DNA of 64,000 nt, from positions 248,001-312,000 of the forward strand of contig NZ_AP019650.1 of assembly GCF_009938165.1 (NCBI RefSeq), written 5' to 3'. The notes under the pieces were generated by a model that saw nothing but the letters and a program-made list of their open reading frames with translations, was not told the origin of the DNA and made no database searches. Positions within the stretch are counted from its first letter, which is position 1; each line of letters opens with the position of its first letter. Positions 50,334 to 61,061 of the stretch are shown piece after piece. The position numbers were made by a program, and so were the translations under genes. This stretch comes from Vibrio taketomensis (lineage in GTDB: Bacteria; Pseudomonadota; Gammaproteobacteria; Enterobacterales; Vibrionaceae).

Positions 50334-52623
50334 CTAACTGATCCATGCCCCTTGGCTGTTATCTCGTTTTTCTTTGCGAGGTTTGCTCTTTCGACTATTT
50401 GATCGGTAAGAAAACAGCATCAATAGAGCAAGTACGCCAAAAAGTGCCATCAGAGCATGCTCAATAATATTCTCTAGTGCTTGTTGGTGGCTAATCGGTG
50501 GGGCTAGGCTGATCCTCATTGGCCCCCCGTCAGCGTAGATCTCTAGGATGGTTCCTTGAATCGATTGTTGAGCCATTTCCGTTTGTAGAGGCATCAATTC
50601 GTCTAACAGCTCAACTTTTCCAGAAAGATAATCGTGCTTTAACTCTGTACGTAGTCGAGTGATTTGATACAAATCAGCATGATCAGTTTCATTCCAATTG
50701 ACGACGATATACGCCTGATTTGGGCGTGCCACGTGCAACGACTCTCTAGTTTGCAGCCAAATCGCGTCTTGCAGTTGGTTTAAACTCATTTTGTATTGCG
50801 TGAGTTCATCGATGTTTTTTATCGTCTCATCATCATCGAATTCCCTTTCTTGCAAAGCCTCATTCCAACAGGAGTTTTCACATTCACTGCTGGTGGTTTC
50901 GCGCCATAGAATAGAAAACTCGGCTTTAAAATTTTGGCAATTCTCAGCGATAGCGTTTTCCGTTTCTGTCAACTTAACCGTTGTCGTTTTTCTATTCTCA
51001 GGACAGTAAAGTGCCAAGTGGTTGGCGATTGCTCTAAGGTTAGCAATGTTAAACATCATCAGCTCTCTGCGAGGGCGAATAGTCTTGTTGTATAGGTCGT
51101 CAGAAGATTGTTGCTTTAATAGGAACAGTGTTGACAGGTATGAATACAAACCTTCTGTTATTTGAGGGAAATAATCAGGCTGTTTTGTTATGAAATGCTT
51201 GTAGGATTCTACGAATGTTGTATCAGGAAGCACGTTGAATGCTTCATTGGTCAATGGGTAAAAAAAGCTTTGGCAGTAGACGGGGTTGTATTGCTCATCG
51301 TAACCATCAATGCACAAACGGGGCTGATTTATGGAGATGGTATCGCCTACTTTTAAGTCGAGAGTCGACCAGTCATCAACGTTGCTAATATTGTGTGATT
51401 CACTGTGTTTAAGTATCGCGATACTCGCGTCTCGCCATGCAAATTTGGTATTGCTTGCAATAATCGCGATGCTTATCAGTAAACCGAGAGCAGCGAAAAG
51501 ATATTTAGGCTTTTTCTTGGCGAGATCTTGTTCTGAGATCTCGTTTAGGTCAACACGTAGTGCAGCAGAATGCGTTGGTTCCACTTCAAAATAGACTTCG
51601 CGTGTTAAGTTAATGGTGTTCTGCCATCGGTTGGGTATCCACGCCTTACTCGTTTCTCCGTTAGGATCGGTGAATAGAATCCAACTTATATTCGCCGAAG
51701 TTTCAATGGCATCTATTTTGCCGAAGTAGCGCTTTACAGTTAGGCGTGTTGGATTAATTTTGGTGGTATCTTTTTTAAGTAACAGTAGGGCGATAATACA
51801 AACTGTAGCGAGCGTTGCGGCTGGAAGCCACGTTGGCTCTATCGCAAAGTCAAACGTTTGTGTACGTGAAAAAATGACAGTCGCGACGACGATAAGAGCA
51901 GCCATCAAAAGTCTGAATGATGACGGTGAGAGATACTGAGCCTCAGTAAGTGTCGCCTGGCGTTCTGATTTCAACACGGTTTTAGGTTTAGTGGGTGATG
52001 TCGATTCTATCGACTCGTTTGAGTGGGTCTCAACATTGACCGCTTGATACAGTTCGCCGATGTTTTGCTCTTTATTTGAGAGAGTTGTTTTGGTTCGATC
52101 TGAGTTTGGTTGTTGGCTAGTGAATTTGTGAGTTACTTGTTCTGTGTTGGCTTGGGTATTTGCTGGTTGAGTAAGCGTGTCATTCAAATCATCAACAATT
52201 GTGTAATCATTTAAGCGGACAACGAACATGACATCATTGCTAACGACGACTTCAGCCATCATCTCTTCTTCATCAAGGTAATAGAAGGCATTTTCGGGCA
52301 TTGCGACAACGTAATCGCAAATGGCCATAAATAACCGTTTTTGCCCTTCCTCTTCTTCATCAGGCATAGAATGCAATTCGAAATGATCCGTAATGTAGTA
52401 AACTTCTTTAGCATCAACATCAAATTCTAAAAGTTTTGATATTGCTAAACGTTCATCTTCTGTCAGATCTGTATCTCTGCGTACACTAAGTAATTTAGCT
52501 TTCTTTTCTTCTAAAGCTTTGGCTTCACTTTTCGTAAAGAAAAATTAAAATTATCCAAATTAATAAGCCGATTTTAGTATTAATAAAAATGATCCATGAG
52601 ATTTTATAATCCTTTTGCTTCAA
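50334..52623 (-). pseudogene. IgaA/UmoB-like inner-membrane protein, one N-terminal frameshift
   Basis: A membrane protein of about 760 residues. In enterobacteria, IgaA restrains the Rcs envelope-stress relay. Here: an N-terminal TM helix (IGLLIWIILIFLY, from about TTG 52623), a cytosolic part with LTEDERLAISKLLEFD, two TM pairs (FRLLMAALIVVATVIF, TWLPAATLATVCIIALLLL; YLFAALGLLISIAIIAS), and a periplasmic part with LKVGDTISINQPRLCI and several Cys. A terminal TM helix precedes a basic tail. The 50334-52376 frame is intact. One A is missing near 52530 (GAAAAGTGAA), separating the first helix. Similarity to IgaA is by motif order only; Vibrio generally lacks canonical Rcs. Confidence 0.55.
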
Positions 52624-53086
52624 TATCGTTCCATGCCACTTGTTACGAATCGACTTAATAAAACCATTGGTAGAGTGATAAGGTATTGTTAAAAAAATAA
52701 TTGTCTTGCTTGAGTTACGAGAACGGCAGTCGGTCTGCTCATATACAGAGATTTAATTTGCTATTGATTAATCTGTATTTATGATCTGCAACAAAATCGC
52801 AAGTGGTGTCGAGATTATATTGTTTAAACAAAAGCGCTAAAATGACTAAGTGCATGAATGATCGTATGAATCGAAGTAATTTCTATAATTCTAAAAAAAT
52901 TCTTACTATTAGGATCTGTTGTGCTTATTGCAAAATAAATGCGAGAGAAAGCAAGTAGAAGTAGTAACTTTTTGCTCTGGTTGAGATGTTGTATGGCAAG
53001 CTAGAACCGAGAGAAGGTGAGGCTGGTTGATGAATAGGGCGAGTTACCTTCTCAAATGAAGCAACTTGCCCATTGGTGCATTACGG
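52624..53086. other. 463-bp gap without recognised gene
   Basis: AT-rich sequence with no ribosome-site-supported ORF, repeats or RNA gene that I can see. Confidence 0.4.
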
Positions 53087-53332
53087 TCAAAGAGGTTCAT
53101 TCCAACGTTCAAGACATACCAGCATGGTCTGGCGAGAAATGTATTTGGCATCAATGCACATGTCTTCTTGGTCGACAAGGGCGAGGAAGTATTTTGATTG
53201 TCCCTTTGTGCGTGGAGTCAGAAGCCATTGTGTAACGACTTCTCCATTATTACTCTTTTCCATTGAGCTTAACTCGACGCCATCTCCTTGATCGTTTTTA
53301 TAATACAGCTTCAAACAATATAATTTTTTCAC
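53087..53332 (-). CDS. Small hypothetical protein (81 aa)
   Basis: GTG start at 53332 with AAGGA upstream; MKKLYCLKLYYKNDQGDGVE... ending LERWNEPL. A compact mixed alpha/beta protein with two Cys and no signal or TM segment. It is the second gene of a two-gene unit (17-bp gap). No family recognised. Confidence 0.6.
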   Translation of the reverse strand: MKKLYCLKLYYKNDQGDGVELSSMEKSNNGEVVTQWLLTPRTKGQSKYFLALVDQEDMCIDAKYISRQTMLVCLERWNEPL

Positions 53333-53349
53333 AGTGGCATCCTTCTTAC

Positions 53350-53550
53350 TTAGAGATTCATCAAGTTTTCTATGGACTCGTCAATGGTGCAAAAGGTGTA
53401 AGAATGAATATTTTCTTCGTTATCGATAGCGTCAACTTCAACACGTTCGATATCACGATGTTCTTCTAACCATTCCAGTGTCTCTTCAACACAGGTAAAA
53501 CGAAAGGTTTGGAGGTTTTTTTTGACTATTCTACAAGCGCTTAAATGCAT
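53350..53550 (-). CDS. Small hypothetical protein (66 aa)
   Basis: ATG 53550; MHLSACRIVKKNLQTFRFTC then an acidic helix VEETLEWLEEHRDIERVEVD and a tail TIDESIENLMNL. First gene of the pair with the 81-aa protein. Acidic, cytosolic; no family recognised. Confidence 0.55.
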   Translation of the reverse strand: MHLSACRIVKKNLQTFRFTCVEETLEWLEEHRDIERVEVDAIDNEENIHSYTFCTIDESIENLMNL

Positions 53551-53781
53551 TTTGAGTGTCCTAAGTTTTCTTAATTATTATTTATCCATATTTTCAAAGC
53601 ACTACATGGTTGAATGATCACTGTTAACCGTCAAACAGGTTGAGTGGATCGTTTATTTACACCCTTAATGAGTACTGGTACGCTTTATGGTTCAAAATAA
53701 AGGGAGCATATGTGCTCCCCACAAGAGAATACTAAAATAATGAGTACTCGTTCGCAATAATTTTTAGTCTGTATTTTGTCG

Positions 53782-54246
53782 TTATTGGTTTGCTGGGGCC
53801 AGAAAAAACAGCACGGTCTTCCCTAGGCAGGTTGTTATCGCTGCATCCGCATCATTATTTGACATGGTGTTTCTCATAATATGCAGTAGGCGATTTACGC
53901 CTTGCCAGCCACCAACACCAGAACCTGTCGCATTTTCTATTAGCAGTTTGTTTACTTCGCGAAACGTTTGGTTGTCGAGTGCCAGTAGCCAAGAGGCGAT
54001 AAACGCCTCTTTGTCAGAAAAGTCGAGCAACGGAAGGATGATAGGTAGGATCTTACCTTGTAATGCGTTACCAAAGTCCAGACGTTTTCCATAATAGCGC
54101 TGGATACTTGATTTGCGAGTACCGAAGTCTTTGGCCATTCTTTCATACGTGACGGCATCCCATCCTTCATTAATAAAAATGTCATAGATGTGAGCATCAA
54201 ATTCTGCTTTTTTGCGGTGCTTTTCTTCTGCCGATATTTTAGCCAT
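53782..54246 (-). CDS. TetR-like regulator (short form)
   Basis: About 154 residues from ATG 54246 (MAKISAEEKHRKKAEFDAHI). The helix-turn-helix is VTYERMAKDFGTRKSSIQRY with YGKRLDFGNAL following, exactly the layout of the protein at 11186-11647 (both have K/R-x-DF-x-x-AL after the HTH and a short C-terminal domain). The two are members of one Vibrio-type short TetR group. An upstream in-frame start (54279) has no ribosome site. Confidence 0.75.
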   Translation of the reverse strand: MAKISAEEKHRKKAEFDAHIYDIFINEGWDAVTYERMAKDFGTRKSSIQRYYGKRLDFGNALQGKILPIILPLLDFSDKEAFIASWLLALDNQTFREVNKLLIENATGSGVGGWQGVNRLLHIMRNTMSNNDADAAITTCLGKTVLFFLAPANQ

Positions 54247-54279
54247 GAATGGACTCTCTGATGGTATAGCAAAATGCAT

Positions 54280-54607
54280 ACAACGATGGAAACGGAGACG
54301 AAGGTTGTACTACGTTACCATTAAAGACCAAATTGTATGAGATAACGAATTGTATTTTAAACAAAGAAATAAATGAATGAGATAGAGTGAAAAGCTATAA
54401 AGAGTGACGTTAAACAAGAGAAATGCGGTTGCCGTTAATTTTCTCCCGTAAAGGTGCTTTCAAACAGTTTTTGTGCGTAATGTTGGAATTAACACTAAAA
54501 GCGATGTTGTTTTGTTCGATAGCAATTACATTTAAAACAAATGTTTGACTTTGTTTTACCTTGAAATTATTTTAGTCACGAATTTTTATCTACAAGGAAT
54601 GGTTTTA
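54280..54607. other. 328-bp divergent promoter region
   Basis: AT-rich gap between the TetR-like gene and the HD-GYP gene; the TetR protein may act here. No clear palindrome seen. Confidence 0.35.
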
Positions 54608-57600
54608 GTGAAAAAGTACGTTCGCAATCGGATTTCGCTAAGAGTGGTACTTGGTGCTATGTTTGTATGCTGTACGATCATAACCGCCGTGACGGCGATA
54701 TCGTTACAGTACTATTTTTCGAGTAAGAAAGAGTTAGAGCACACCTTAAATCGATACAATACTATTGCAGCAAGTGTTTCACAGAATCTATCAAATCTAG
54801 AAAGTTTGGCTGAAAATGCCGCGCGCAGTGGGGCGCAACTTGTCTCTCTTACCGGTATTGATTTTGCTGATAAACGGATTGTGATTCCTCTTTCTGAATT
54901 ACTTGCGCGCGACTCAAACTTACATAGTATTTTTGTCGCGAAATCAAATAACGACTTTTTCCAACTTATCAGCCTGACGTCAGAAGATGTTAGGGCTCGT
55001 GTCGGCGCGAAAAACAGCGATCGATGGTTACTCGTTTTGCACCAAGGTGAAGGCAAGCAAAGACGTAAGACTTCGGCTTTTTATGACGAGAACTTTAAAC
55101 AAACGGCGAGTAAAGTAGAATTTAGCAACTTTTTGCCGACTCAACGCAGTTGGTATGAAAATGCGAGCACGGAACGAATTTACGCAACCACACCTTATTT
55201 ATTCAACACTCTAAAAGTGAACGGTGAGAGTTTCACTATCAAAGTTGACGGCTCTGATACGGTCGTTGGTATTGATGTATTGTTGTCTTCACTTGAAAAA
55301 CAGCTCACGAGTCGCTTCGTCGAAAACAAAAAAAATCTCAAGGCGGAATCTTTTATCTTCGGCGGTGATGGTCAACTTATTGCCACCAATAAGCAGATCG
55401 ATATTGAAGACCGTATTCCTCTCGTGACGCCTGTTGTTTTGACTGAAGAACAACAAGCATTCGTTAAATCAGCCCCTGAGCTCAAAGTTTCTAACCAAAA
55501 TGATTGGGGGCCTCTTGATTATACGGTAGGGGGGCGTCCTAACGGTTTCACGATTGATTTGTTTAAAATGATATCAGAAATGACTGGGCTGAAATTTAAG
55601 TTCGTCAATGGACGCTCATGGGACGAGTTAGAGAATGATTTTTCTCAAGGCAATATAGATATATTGCAGTCGATCTCGGATCCAAGCGATTTTGCTCAAA
55701 TGGGCATTTTGGGCGAGGTTTTGTATCGAGGTAACTTTGCTTTACTCACTAAGCAAGAGAATGTTGGCATTACAACGTTAGAATCCATTCAAAATCAGCG
55801 GATTGGTATATTGAGGGGTTGGAGTATTCAAGACAATTTGCTCAAGGCGTTTCCAAACTTGACGTTGATATCTTATCCGTCGTTGCATGCAGCGATAGAT
55901 GATGTTGAATCGGGTAACATTGCGGCCGTGCTGGATATGAAGCAAATTCTACAAAGTAAAGTACAAGAAAAGTTTCGCCAAGGGTTGAAGATTGTTCCGA
56001 TAGAATCACCAATTTTACCTCGTGAGTTTTACTATTCGATACGAAAGAATATCAGGAGCTTGCTGATATTATCGATTTAGCCATCAACAGTATTACGCCA
56101 GCTCAAAGGCAGGAACTTCGTGAAAAATGGTTCACTGAAGGAGCGGCACAATCAACATTCACTTATATTCCGTATCCGGAATTGTTGGAATTTAGTCACC
56201 ATCAAGATAGTGACAATAGCGCAAAATTAATGACCATCAACGGCGTCGAAAAGTATTTGTATATCTCAAAGCTTAGAGAGTCTAACTCACGGTACTTTGC
56301 AGTTGTTGTCCCTCAATCTTACATAATGGCGGGTGTGCACGAAGCTATTTTTTATTCCATCGGTGCATCACTACTGGTTTTACTCTTGTTACTGCCATTT
56401 GCATGGTTGTTCGCGGCACCCATATCAAAACCTATTAATCAGTTAAGAGAACAAGTTCAGTGGATTAAGTTACGTCAGTACTCAAAAGTAAATCGAGTGC
56501 ATAGCCGGATTGAAGAAATCCATCAGTTAGGTTTATCGGTCATTCGTGGGCGTAACGCGTTGCAGAATTTTGAAGAGCAGCAGAATCAGTTCTTTGAGTC
56601 CATGATTCAATTAGTCGCACGAGCCATCGATGAAAAGTCAGCGTATACCGCAGGGCACTGTAATCGCGTACCAGAAATCGCTTTAATGCTGGCCGAAGCG
56701 GCTGAAAAATCGCAATGTGACAAGCTCAAAGATTTTCAATTCAACAATGATGAAGAGCGTCGTGAGTTTCGTGTCGCAGCTTGGCTGCATGATTGTGGCA
56801 AGATCGCCACGCCTGAGTATGTCGTCGATAAAGGCAGTAAGCTTGAAACGAACTACAACCGTATTCACGAAGTTCGTATGCGCTTTGAGGTATTGTGGAG
56901 AGATGCTCAGATTCAATACTTGTTATCAAAGCTAGATTCAGAGGTTGATCTCGATAACGATTTGCGTCCCCAATTAGACAAGTTGAGAGAAGAGTTTGCA
57001 TTTATTGCGAACGCAAATATCGGTGGTGAGTTTATGTCTGACCAAGATATTGAACGATTAAAGCAACTAGCTGAGCAAGAATGGGTACGTTATTTTGATT
57101 GTGGCTTAGGGTTATCGCCACTTGAAGAAACGCGCTATCACCCACAACCTACACCGGCCGTTGAAAAGCTTTTAGCAGATCGACCAGACCATATCGTTGC
57201 AAGAGATCAGCCCTTTGCTGATGTGACGCAGTTTGGGATAAACATGACGGTTCCGACTCATCTATATAATCATGGAGAAATCTATAACCTTTCTGTAAGA
57301 CGTGGAACCTTGTCGGAAGAAGAGCGCTTTAAGATTAATGAACACATGATCAGTGGTATTAAGATGCTCGAGAGCATTCCATTCCCACCTGAACTGGAGC
57401 GAGTGCCTCGGTATGCGACGACTCATCATGAGACACTCATTGGAACCGGCTATCCGCGCGGATTGAGTCGTGAGGATCTGTCAATTCCGGAAAGAATTTT
57501 GGTGGTGGCTGATATTTTTGAAGCACTGACAGCCTCAGATCGACCATATAAAAAAGCCAAACCGCTGAGCGAAGCAATCGATATTCTTTCAAAGATGGTT

Positions 57601-57732
57601 GAAAATGGTCATATTGATAAGGATATTTTTGAGCTGTTGTTAACCAGTGGCGTCTACCAACGATATGCAAAGGCTTATTTACCAGAAAGGCTCATTGATA
57701 TTGAGAATGTGGATAGATATCTCAAGCGTTAG
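54608..57732 (+). pseudogene. HD-GYP c-di-GMP phosphodiesterase with periplasmic solute-binding sensor, one frameshift
   Basis: About 1040 residues. An N-terminal TM helix (VVLGAMFVCCTIITAVTAIS) and a dCache-like region precede a family-3 solute-binding domain (VSNQNDWGPLDYTVGGRPNG, NGRSWDELENDFSQGNIDIL). A second TM (FYSIGASLLVLLLLLPFAWL) with HAMP follows, then an HD-GYP domain: AYTAGHCNRV, AAWLHDCGKIATPEYV, INEHMISGIKML, HHETLIGTGYP. About 150 residues are inserted between the HD and GYP halves. GTG 54608 is preferred (AAGGA 9 nt upstream). One G is missing near 56046 (CGAAAGAATATC), ending the first frame at 56080. Confidence 0.85.
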
Positions 57733-57756
57733 CTTTTTTGATTAGTCATAAGCGAT

Positions 57757-57786
57757 AAAAAACGCCTTCTAACGAGGCGTTTTTTG
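57757..57786. terminator. Terminator after HD-GYP gene
   Basis: AAAAAACGCCT / AGGCGTTTTTT stem with T tail; usable on both strands. Confidence 0.85.
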
Positions 57787-57824
57787 TATATCTTGAGTGC
57801 TTCTGGTGAATTCTAATCAAGCAT

Positions 57825-57857
57825 CATTCTGGTATAACGTATACGTGTACCAGAATG
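57825..57857. repeat. Hairpin just downstream of the secreted-protein gene
   Basis: CATTCTGGTA / TACCAGAATG perfect 10-bp arms around 13 nt (TAACGTATACGTG), 5 bp before the stop codon of the minus-strand gene. No T tail on either side, so not a standard terminator. Confidence 0.55.
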
Positions 57858-57861
57858 TGGA

Positions 57862-58866
57862 TTATTTCACTGTGATGCTCATCGCGAGACCTGGCGAGTA
57901 GTTTTTGTCACCAGAATAGTAGGTTTTGCTACCTTCTTTGGCTTTGGCAATCGCTGAACCGTAAACCCAGTAGGTTTTCTCGTCATACGTGTCTTGTACG
58001 ATACCATAAGGTTTATCGCCTAATCCTTGGAATGTTTCGCCAATACGGTCGTATTGGAACCAATCCATAATTTCGCCGCTGTCGTCGGTCGCTTTAATAT
58101 TAGGCATTTTCTTACCTTGTCCTAATACTTGCGCGCTACTTACCGACATATGTGCCTGTTCTTGGTTTTTACACTCTTTATTACATGACGGCTTACTGTC
58201 TGCGCTTAGCGTCCAGTAAACAGGGATACGCTCGCCTTTGGCGTAAAAGTAGTCCGCATGATTGAAAGGAATGTCTTGTTTCGCTTCAACAAAACCGACA
58301 ATAACATTATCGAGAATATCGGTGACTACAACCTTAAAGAAGTCGTGTGCGCGTGAGCTTTTCACGAAACTAGGGACGTTCAGATACGGCTGTTTTGCAG
58401 GTACGTATTTACCGTCAATGTTTACGTGCAGCATTGGAACGCCATTCTTGTGGAACAAGGTCGCATGTCCAACCGTGCCACCTGCAACATATTCGTTGGC
58501 AAGGCTCAAATTGAGATCAAATGATTCTGCAAATTCTCGTCCTCCCGTTGCTTTTACGTCAACAGGCATCTCTTGAAAGTCAGCGATATTGTCGTAGCTT
58601 GACATCATTGCCAATACGTCATCAAAGCTCTCGCCTGAATTTGCAACATACTGAACGGTTTTCGAGTACTTTTTCGTTTTCTCTTTGCCTTTGTCGTTCG
58701 TGTATGTGTATTTATCTTTGAGATGTAGAATAACCGAAATGTCACCATCAGCGTTGGTGTCCATATGGCGGATTGAGCCATTGCTCTCTGTGGTATAAAT
58801 ATTTGCAAAGCTAGAGGTTGCACAGAGAGTAGCCATAATGCCAAGAGCAAGCGTGGATTTTTTCAT
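57862..58866 (-). CDS. Secreted/periplasmic hypothetical protein
   Basis: 334 residues with a clear signal peptide (MKKSTLALGIMATLCATSSFA). A Lys-rich strand region (KDKYTYTNDKGKEKTKKYSK) follows the cleavage site. The centre has HATLFHKNGVPMLHVNIDGK, and one Cys pair (PSCNKECKN) probably forms a disulfide. The C terminus is YSGDKNYSPGLAMSITVK. Predominantly beta by pattern. No family recognised; the neighbour is a pseudopilin on the same strand. Confidence 0.7.
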   Translation of the reverse strand: MKKSTLALGIMATLCATSSFANIYTTESNGSIRHMDTNADGDISVILHLKDKYTYTNDKGKEKTKKYSKTVQYVANSGESFDDVLAMMSSYDNIADFQEMPVDVKATGGREFAESFDLNLSLANEYVAGGTVGHATLFHKNGVPMLHVNIDGKYVPAKQPYLNVPSFVKSSRAHDFFKVVVTDILDNVIVGFVEAKQDIPFNHADYFYAKGERIPVYWTLSADSKPSCNKECKNQEQAHMSVSSAQVLGQGKKMPNIKATDDSGEIMDWFQYDRIGETFQGLGDKPYGIVQDTYDEKTYWVYGSAIAKAKEGSKTYYSGDKNYSPGLAMSITVK

Positions 58867-59268
58867 GATCTAAGTTTCCGTTCAGTTTTCACTAAACTCA
58901 GTAATGCAGCCCAGAATCTTAAATTCTGCTGTCACTTTGCGTCCCTGCCTCACGACAAGTTTGCCCTTAGAGTTATTTCCGCGAATATGGTATCCGTTTG
59001 TGTGACACTGGTTCCACAATTACAGCATCTACAATCGGTGATGGAGTTCACAAGTTTGTGATATTCCTTCAAAAAACAAAACGATAACGCTCACCTCTCA
59101 GTGCTTAACTGTGAGGTGGGTCATAGTGTTTGGGCGCTTTGGGGAAGCGTAGGTGTGAATTGATAAGTGTTGCGAATTGATGAGTATCGACTGAGGGCTT
59201 AAGGCGATATTGTGCAGGAAGACAATCTACTCTATGGGTGAAAATTTTTATTTTTTAGCCAGAAGGTG
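58867..59268. other. 402-bp gap with pseudopilin terminator
   Basis: An imperfect hairpin (CACCTCTCAGT / ACTGTGAGGTG, 59092-59119) followed on the minus strand by T-rich GTTTTGTTTTTTG probably ends the pseudopilin transcript. The rest is promoter DNA for the secreted-protein gene. Confidence 0.5.
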
Positions 59269-59781
59269 TTAACAACCGCTCGTTGAGAATTGGAATTTCT
59301 TTTGGTCATAATAAATACGGCAGCCGCCATTCTTAATATCGTTGTTCCCAAGCATATCGAAACCAATATAAGCTTGATGTTTTTGATCACCCACCACCGC
59401 GACTAATTCGTCACTCACATCGACCAGTTTTAACAGTTGATGATTGTCGATGTTTGTCTCATTAATCATCATGATGTCGATACCATCTTTACCATAAAGC
59501 GTACTTTGGTCGTAGTCGCCACTGTCGCTATCGATGATCCCGTTACCATTAACGTCTACCCAAAATTGTTCACCTTGGGGTATTAATGCACCTGGAATCT
59601 GTGCCTTTGCGTAGAGTCTTTGATGAGCTTCTTCAAAAGTAGCGTGCAAGGTTTCGATTACGTTGATGCGAGCTTCACGCTGCATGTTTTGAAATCTAGG
59701 TAACGCGACTACAGCCAAAACACCCAAAATAGCAATGACAACCACGAGCTCAATCAGCGTGAATCCCTTCATTTTTTTCAT
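59269..59781 (-). CDS. Type IV pilin / type II secretion pseudopilin-like protein
   Basis: 170 residues with the prepilin-peptidase motif MKKMKG-FTLIELVVVIAILG: cleavage after Gly6, with the conserved Glu5 of the mature protein. The helix continues through ALPRFQNMQREARINVIE. A beta-rich globular head follows, with an acidic WVDVNGNGIIDSDSGDYD loop (possible Ca2+ site) and a C-terminal Cys pair (GGCRIYYD ... STSGC). It is monocistronic, away from any pilus or secretion operon, so it is an orphan pilin. Confidence 0.85.
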   Translation of the reverse strand: MKKMKGFTLIELVVVIAILGVLAVVALPRFQNMQREARINVIETLHATFEEAHQRLYAKAQIPGALIPQGEQFWVDVNGNGIIDSDSGDYDQSTLYGKDGIDIMMINETNIDNHQLLKLVDVSDELVAVVGDQKHQAYIGFDMLGNNDIKNGGCRIYYDQKKFQFSTSGC

Positions 59782-60088
59782 AAATAGGTCAACTTCAACA
59801 TGTCAATTTAACGAACTAGCACTCAGCCAGTGTTATGGATAACGAAATGAGGGCACGGATTCTATTAGAAAGACAAATGTAAATTCAATCAGGGAGAGTT
59901 TGAAAGCGCAAAAATATTGCGAGATAAGTGATGGTGATATCGTTTTGTAGGCCTTATGGACTCAAGGAGGCGGCGTGTGATTAAGTTGAATTACATCATT
60001 TTGAATCGCGGATTGATGTGTGACTCGTTAGGTTAATCTGCACTCCTGTATATACTTTAATCAGTTCTATTGCATAGGAAGTGGACTG
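59782..60088. other. 307-bp divergent promoter region
   Basis: Between the pilin gene and the gene at 60089. No further gene; GGAAGTGGACTG just before ATG 60089 supplies a ribosome site. Confidence 0.4.
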
Positions 60089-60979
60089 ATGTCTGAAGAG
60101 CAAATCTATGAGCGATATCTTCCAGGGTATTCTAAGTCTATGAGTTTTTCTGAAATTCAGAGCCTCATGGAGCAAGTCAGTGTTGATATTCAATATAAAA
60201 TCAATACCGAGTTGCAGCAAATTCATGGACAGGGGGATGATAGGTTGAGCTTTGAGAACCTATTTCGATCGCAGAACGATCCCTATCAATGGCCGAATTT
60301 GCTCGCTTTGGATGTGGCTTATTGGAGCAGGCAACCATGGCATGTGGCAAACACGCAACCAAGCTCTGAACAATCAAGCTTTGAAATAGGTACGACCAAG
60401 GACAGCGAGCATGCTCATGATGTACCGAGCGACTATTTAAACCTCTATTGTGGTGAAAGAGTTAGGTTGTTCTACCGAGATCGGTTTGTTTATGGCCGAC
60501 TTTTTAGCGCTTTGCACTACGTATTGATTCATGCCAAATTGTTCGCCGACCACTGGGGCCAACAACGTTATCCTTATCAGTTGCCAATGGAAACCTTTAT
60601 CAAGACATCACGTGAACATGGCGACACCTCTTCATTTATGCAAAAACTGATCAACCGTAAAGCTTATCAATCGCTTAGAGAGTATTTTAATCAGCACTAC
60701 ATTTCGTGGGTATCAGAGCATTATCTGGATTGGATGATTGAACTCAATACAAGCCTAAATCATCAAACGGCAGCCACTTACATTATCGAATACCAAAATG
60801 CGGATGGTTTGCCATGGGTAGATTTTATTTGTAAAAACGAAGCGACGCTACGCAATATACGTCCCTCTCATTTTGTTGAAGATATTGACCACATGCGATC
60901 ATCGGAAACGTATCTTGAACATGAAGTGCAAAAAATGGCCGCGCAAATCGTAGACCATTGTCGAACGCAAGGTTGGTGA
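60089..60979 (+). CDS. Hypothetical protein upstream of oxyR
   Basis: 296 residues, no signal peptide or TM segment. Helical, rich in Tyr/Trp/His (DPYQWPNLLALDVAYWSRQP, CGERVRLFYRDRFVYGRLFS, WVSEHYLDWMIELNTSLNHQ). Ribosome site GGAAGTGG precedes ATG 60089. It lies 82 bp upstream of oxyR on the same strand. No family recognised. Length and clean codon structure support a real gene. Confidence 0.65.
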   Translation: MSEEQIYERYLPGYSKSMSFSEIQSLMEQVSVDIQYKINTELQQIHGQGDDRLSFENLFRSQNDPYQWPNLLALDVAYWSRQPWHVANTQPSSEQSSFEIGTTKDSEHAHDVPSDYLNLYCGERVRLFYRDRFVYGRLFSALHYVLIHAKLFADHWGQQRYPYQLPMETFIKTSREHGDTSSFMQKLINRKAYQSLREYFNQHYISWVSEHYLDWMIELNTSLNHQTAATYIIEYQNADGLPWVDFICKNEATLRNIRPSHFVEDIDHMRSSETYLEHEVQKMAAQIVDHCRTQGW

Positions 60980-61061
60980 GCCTCAGTCATGACAGTAAAA
61001 ATCGAACGTAGACGCTGAGAGCCTCTAATATTGATAGTATGACTTGGTTAGAGCGAGACTT

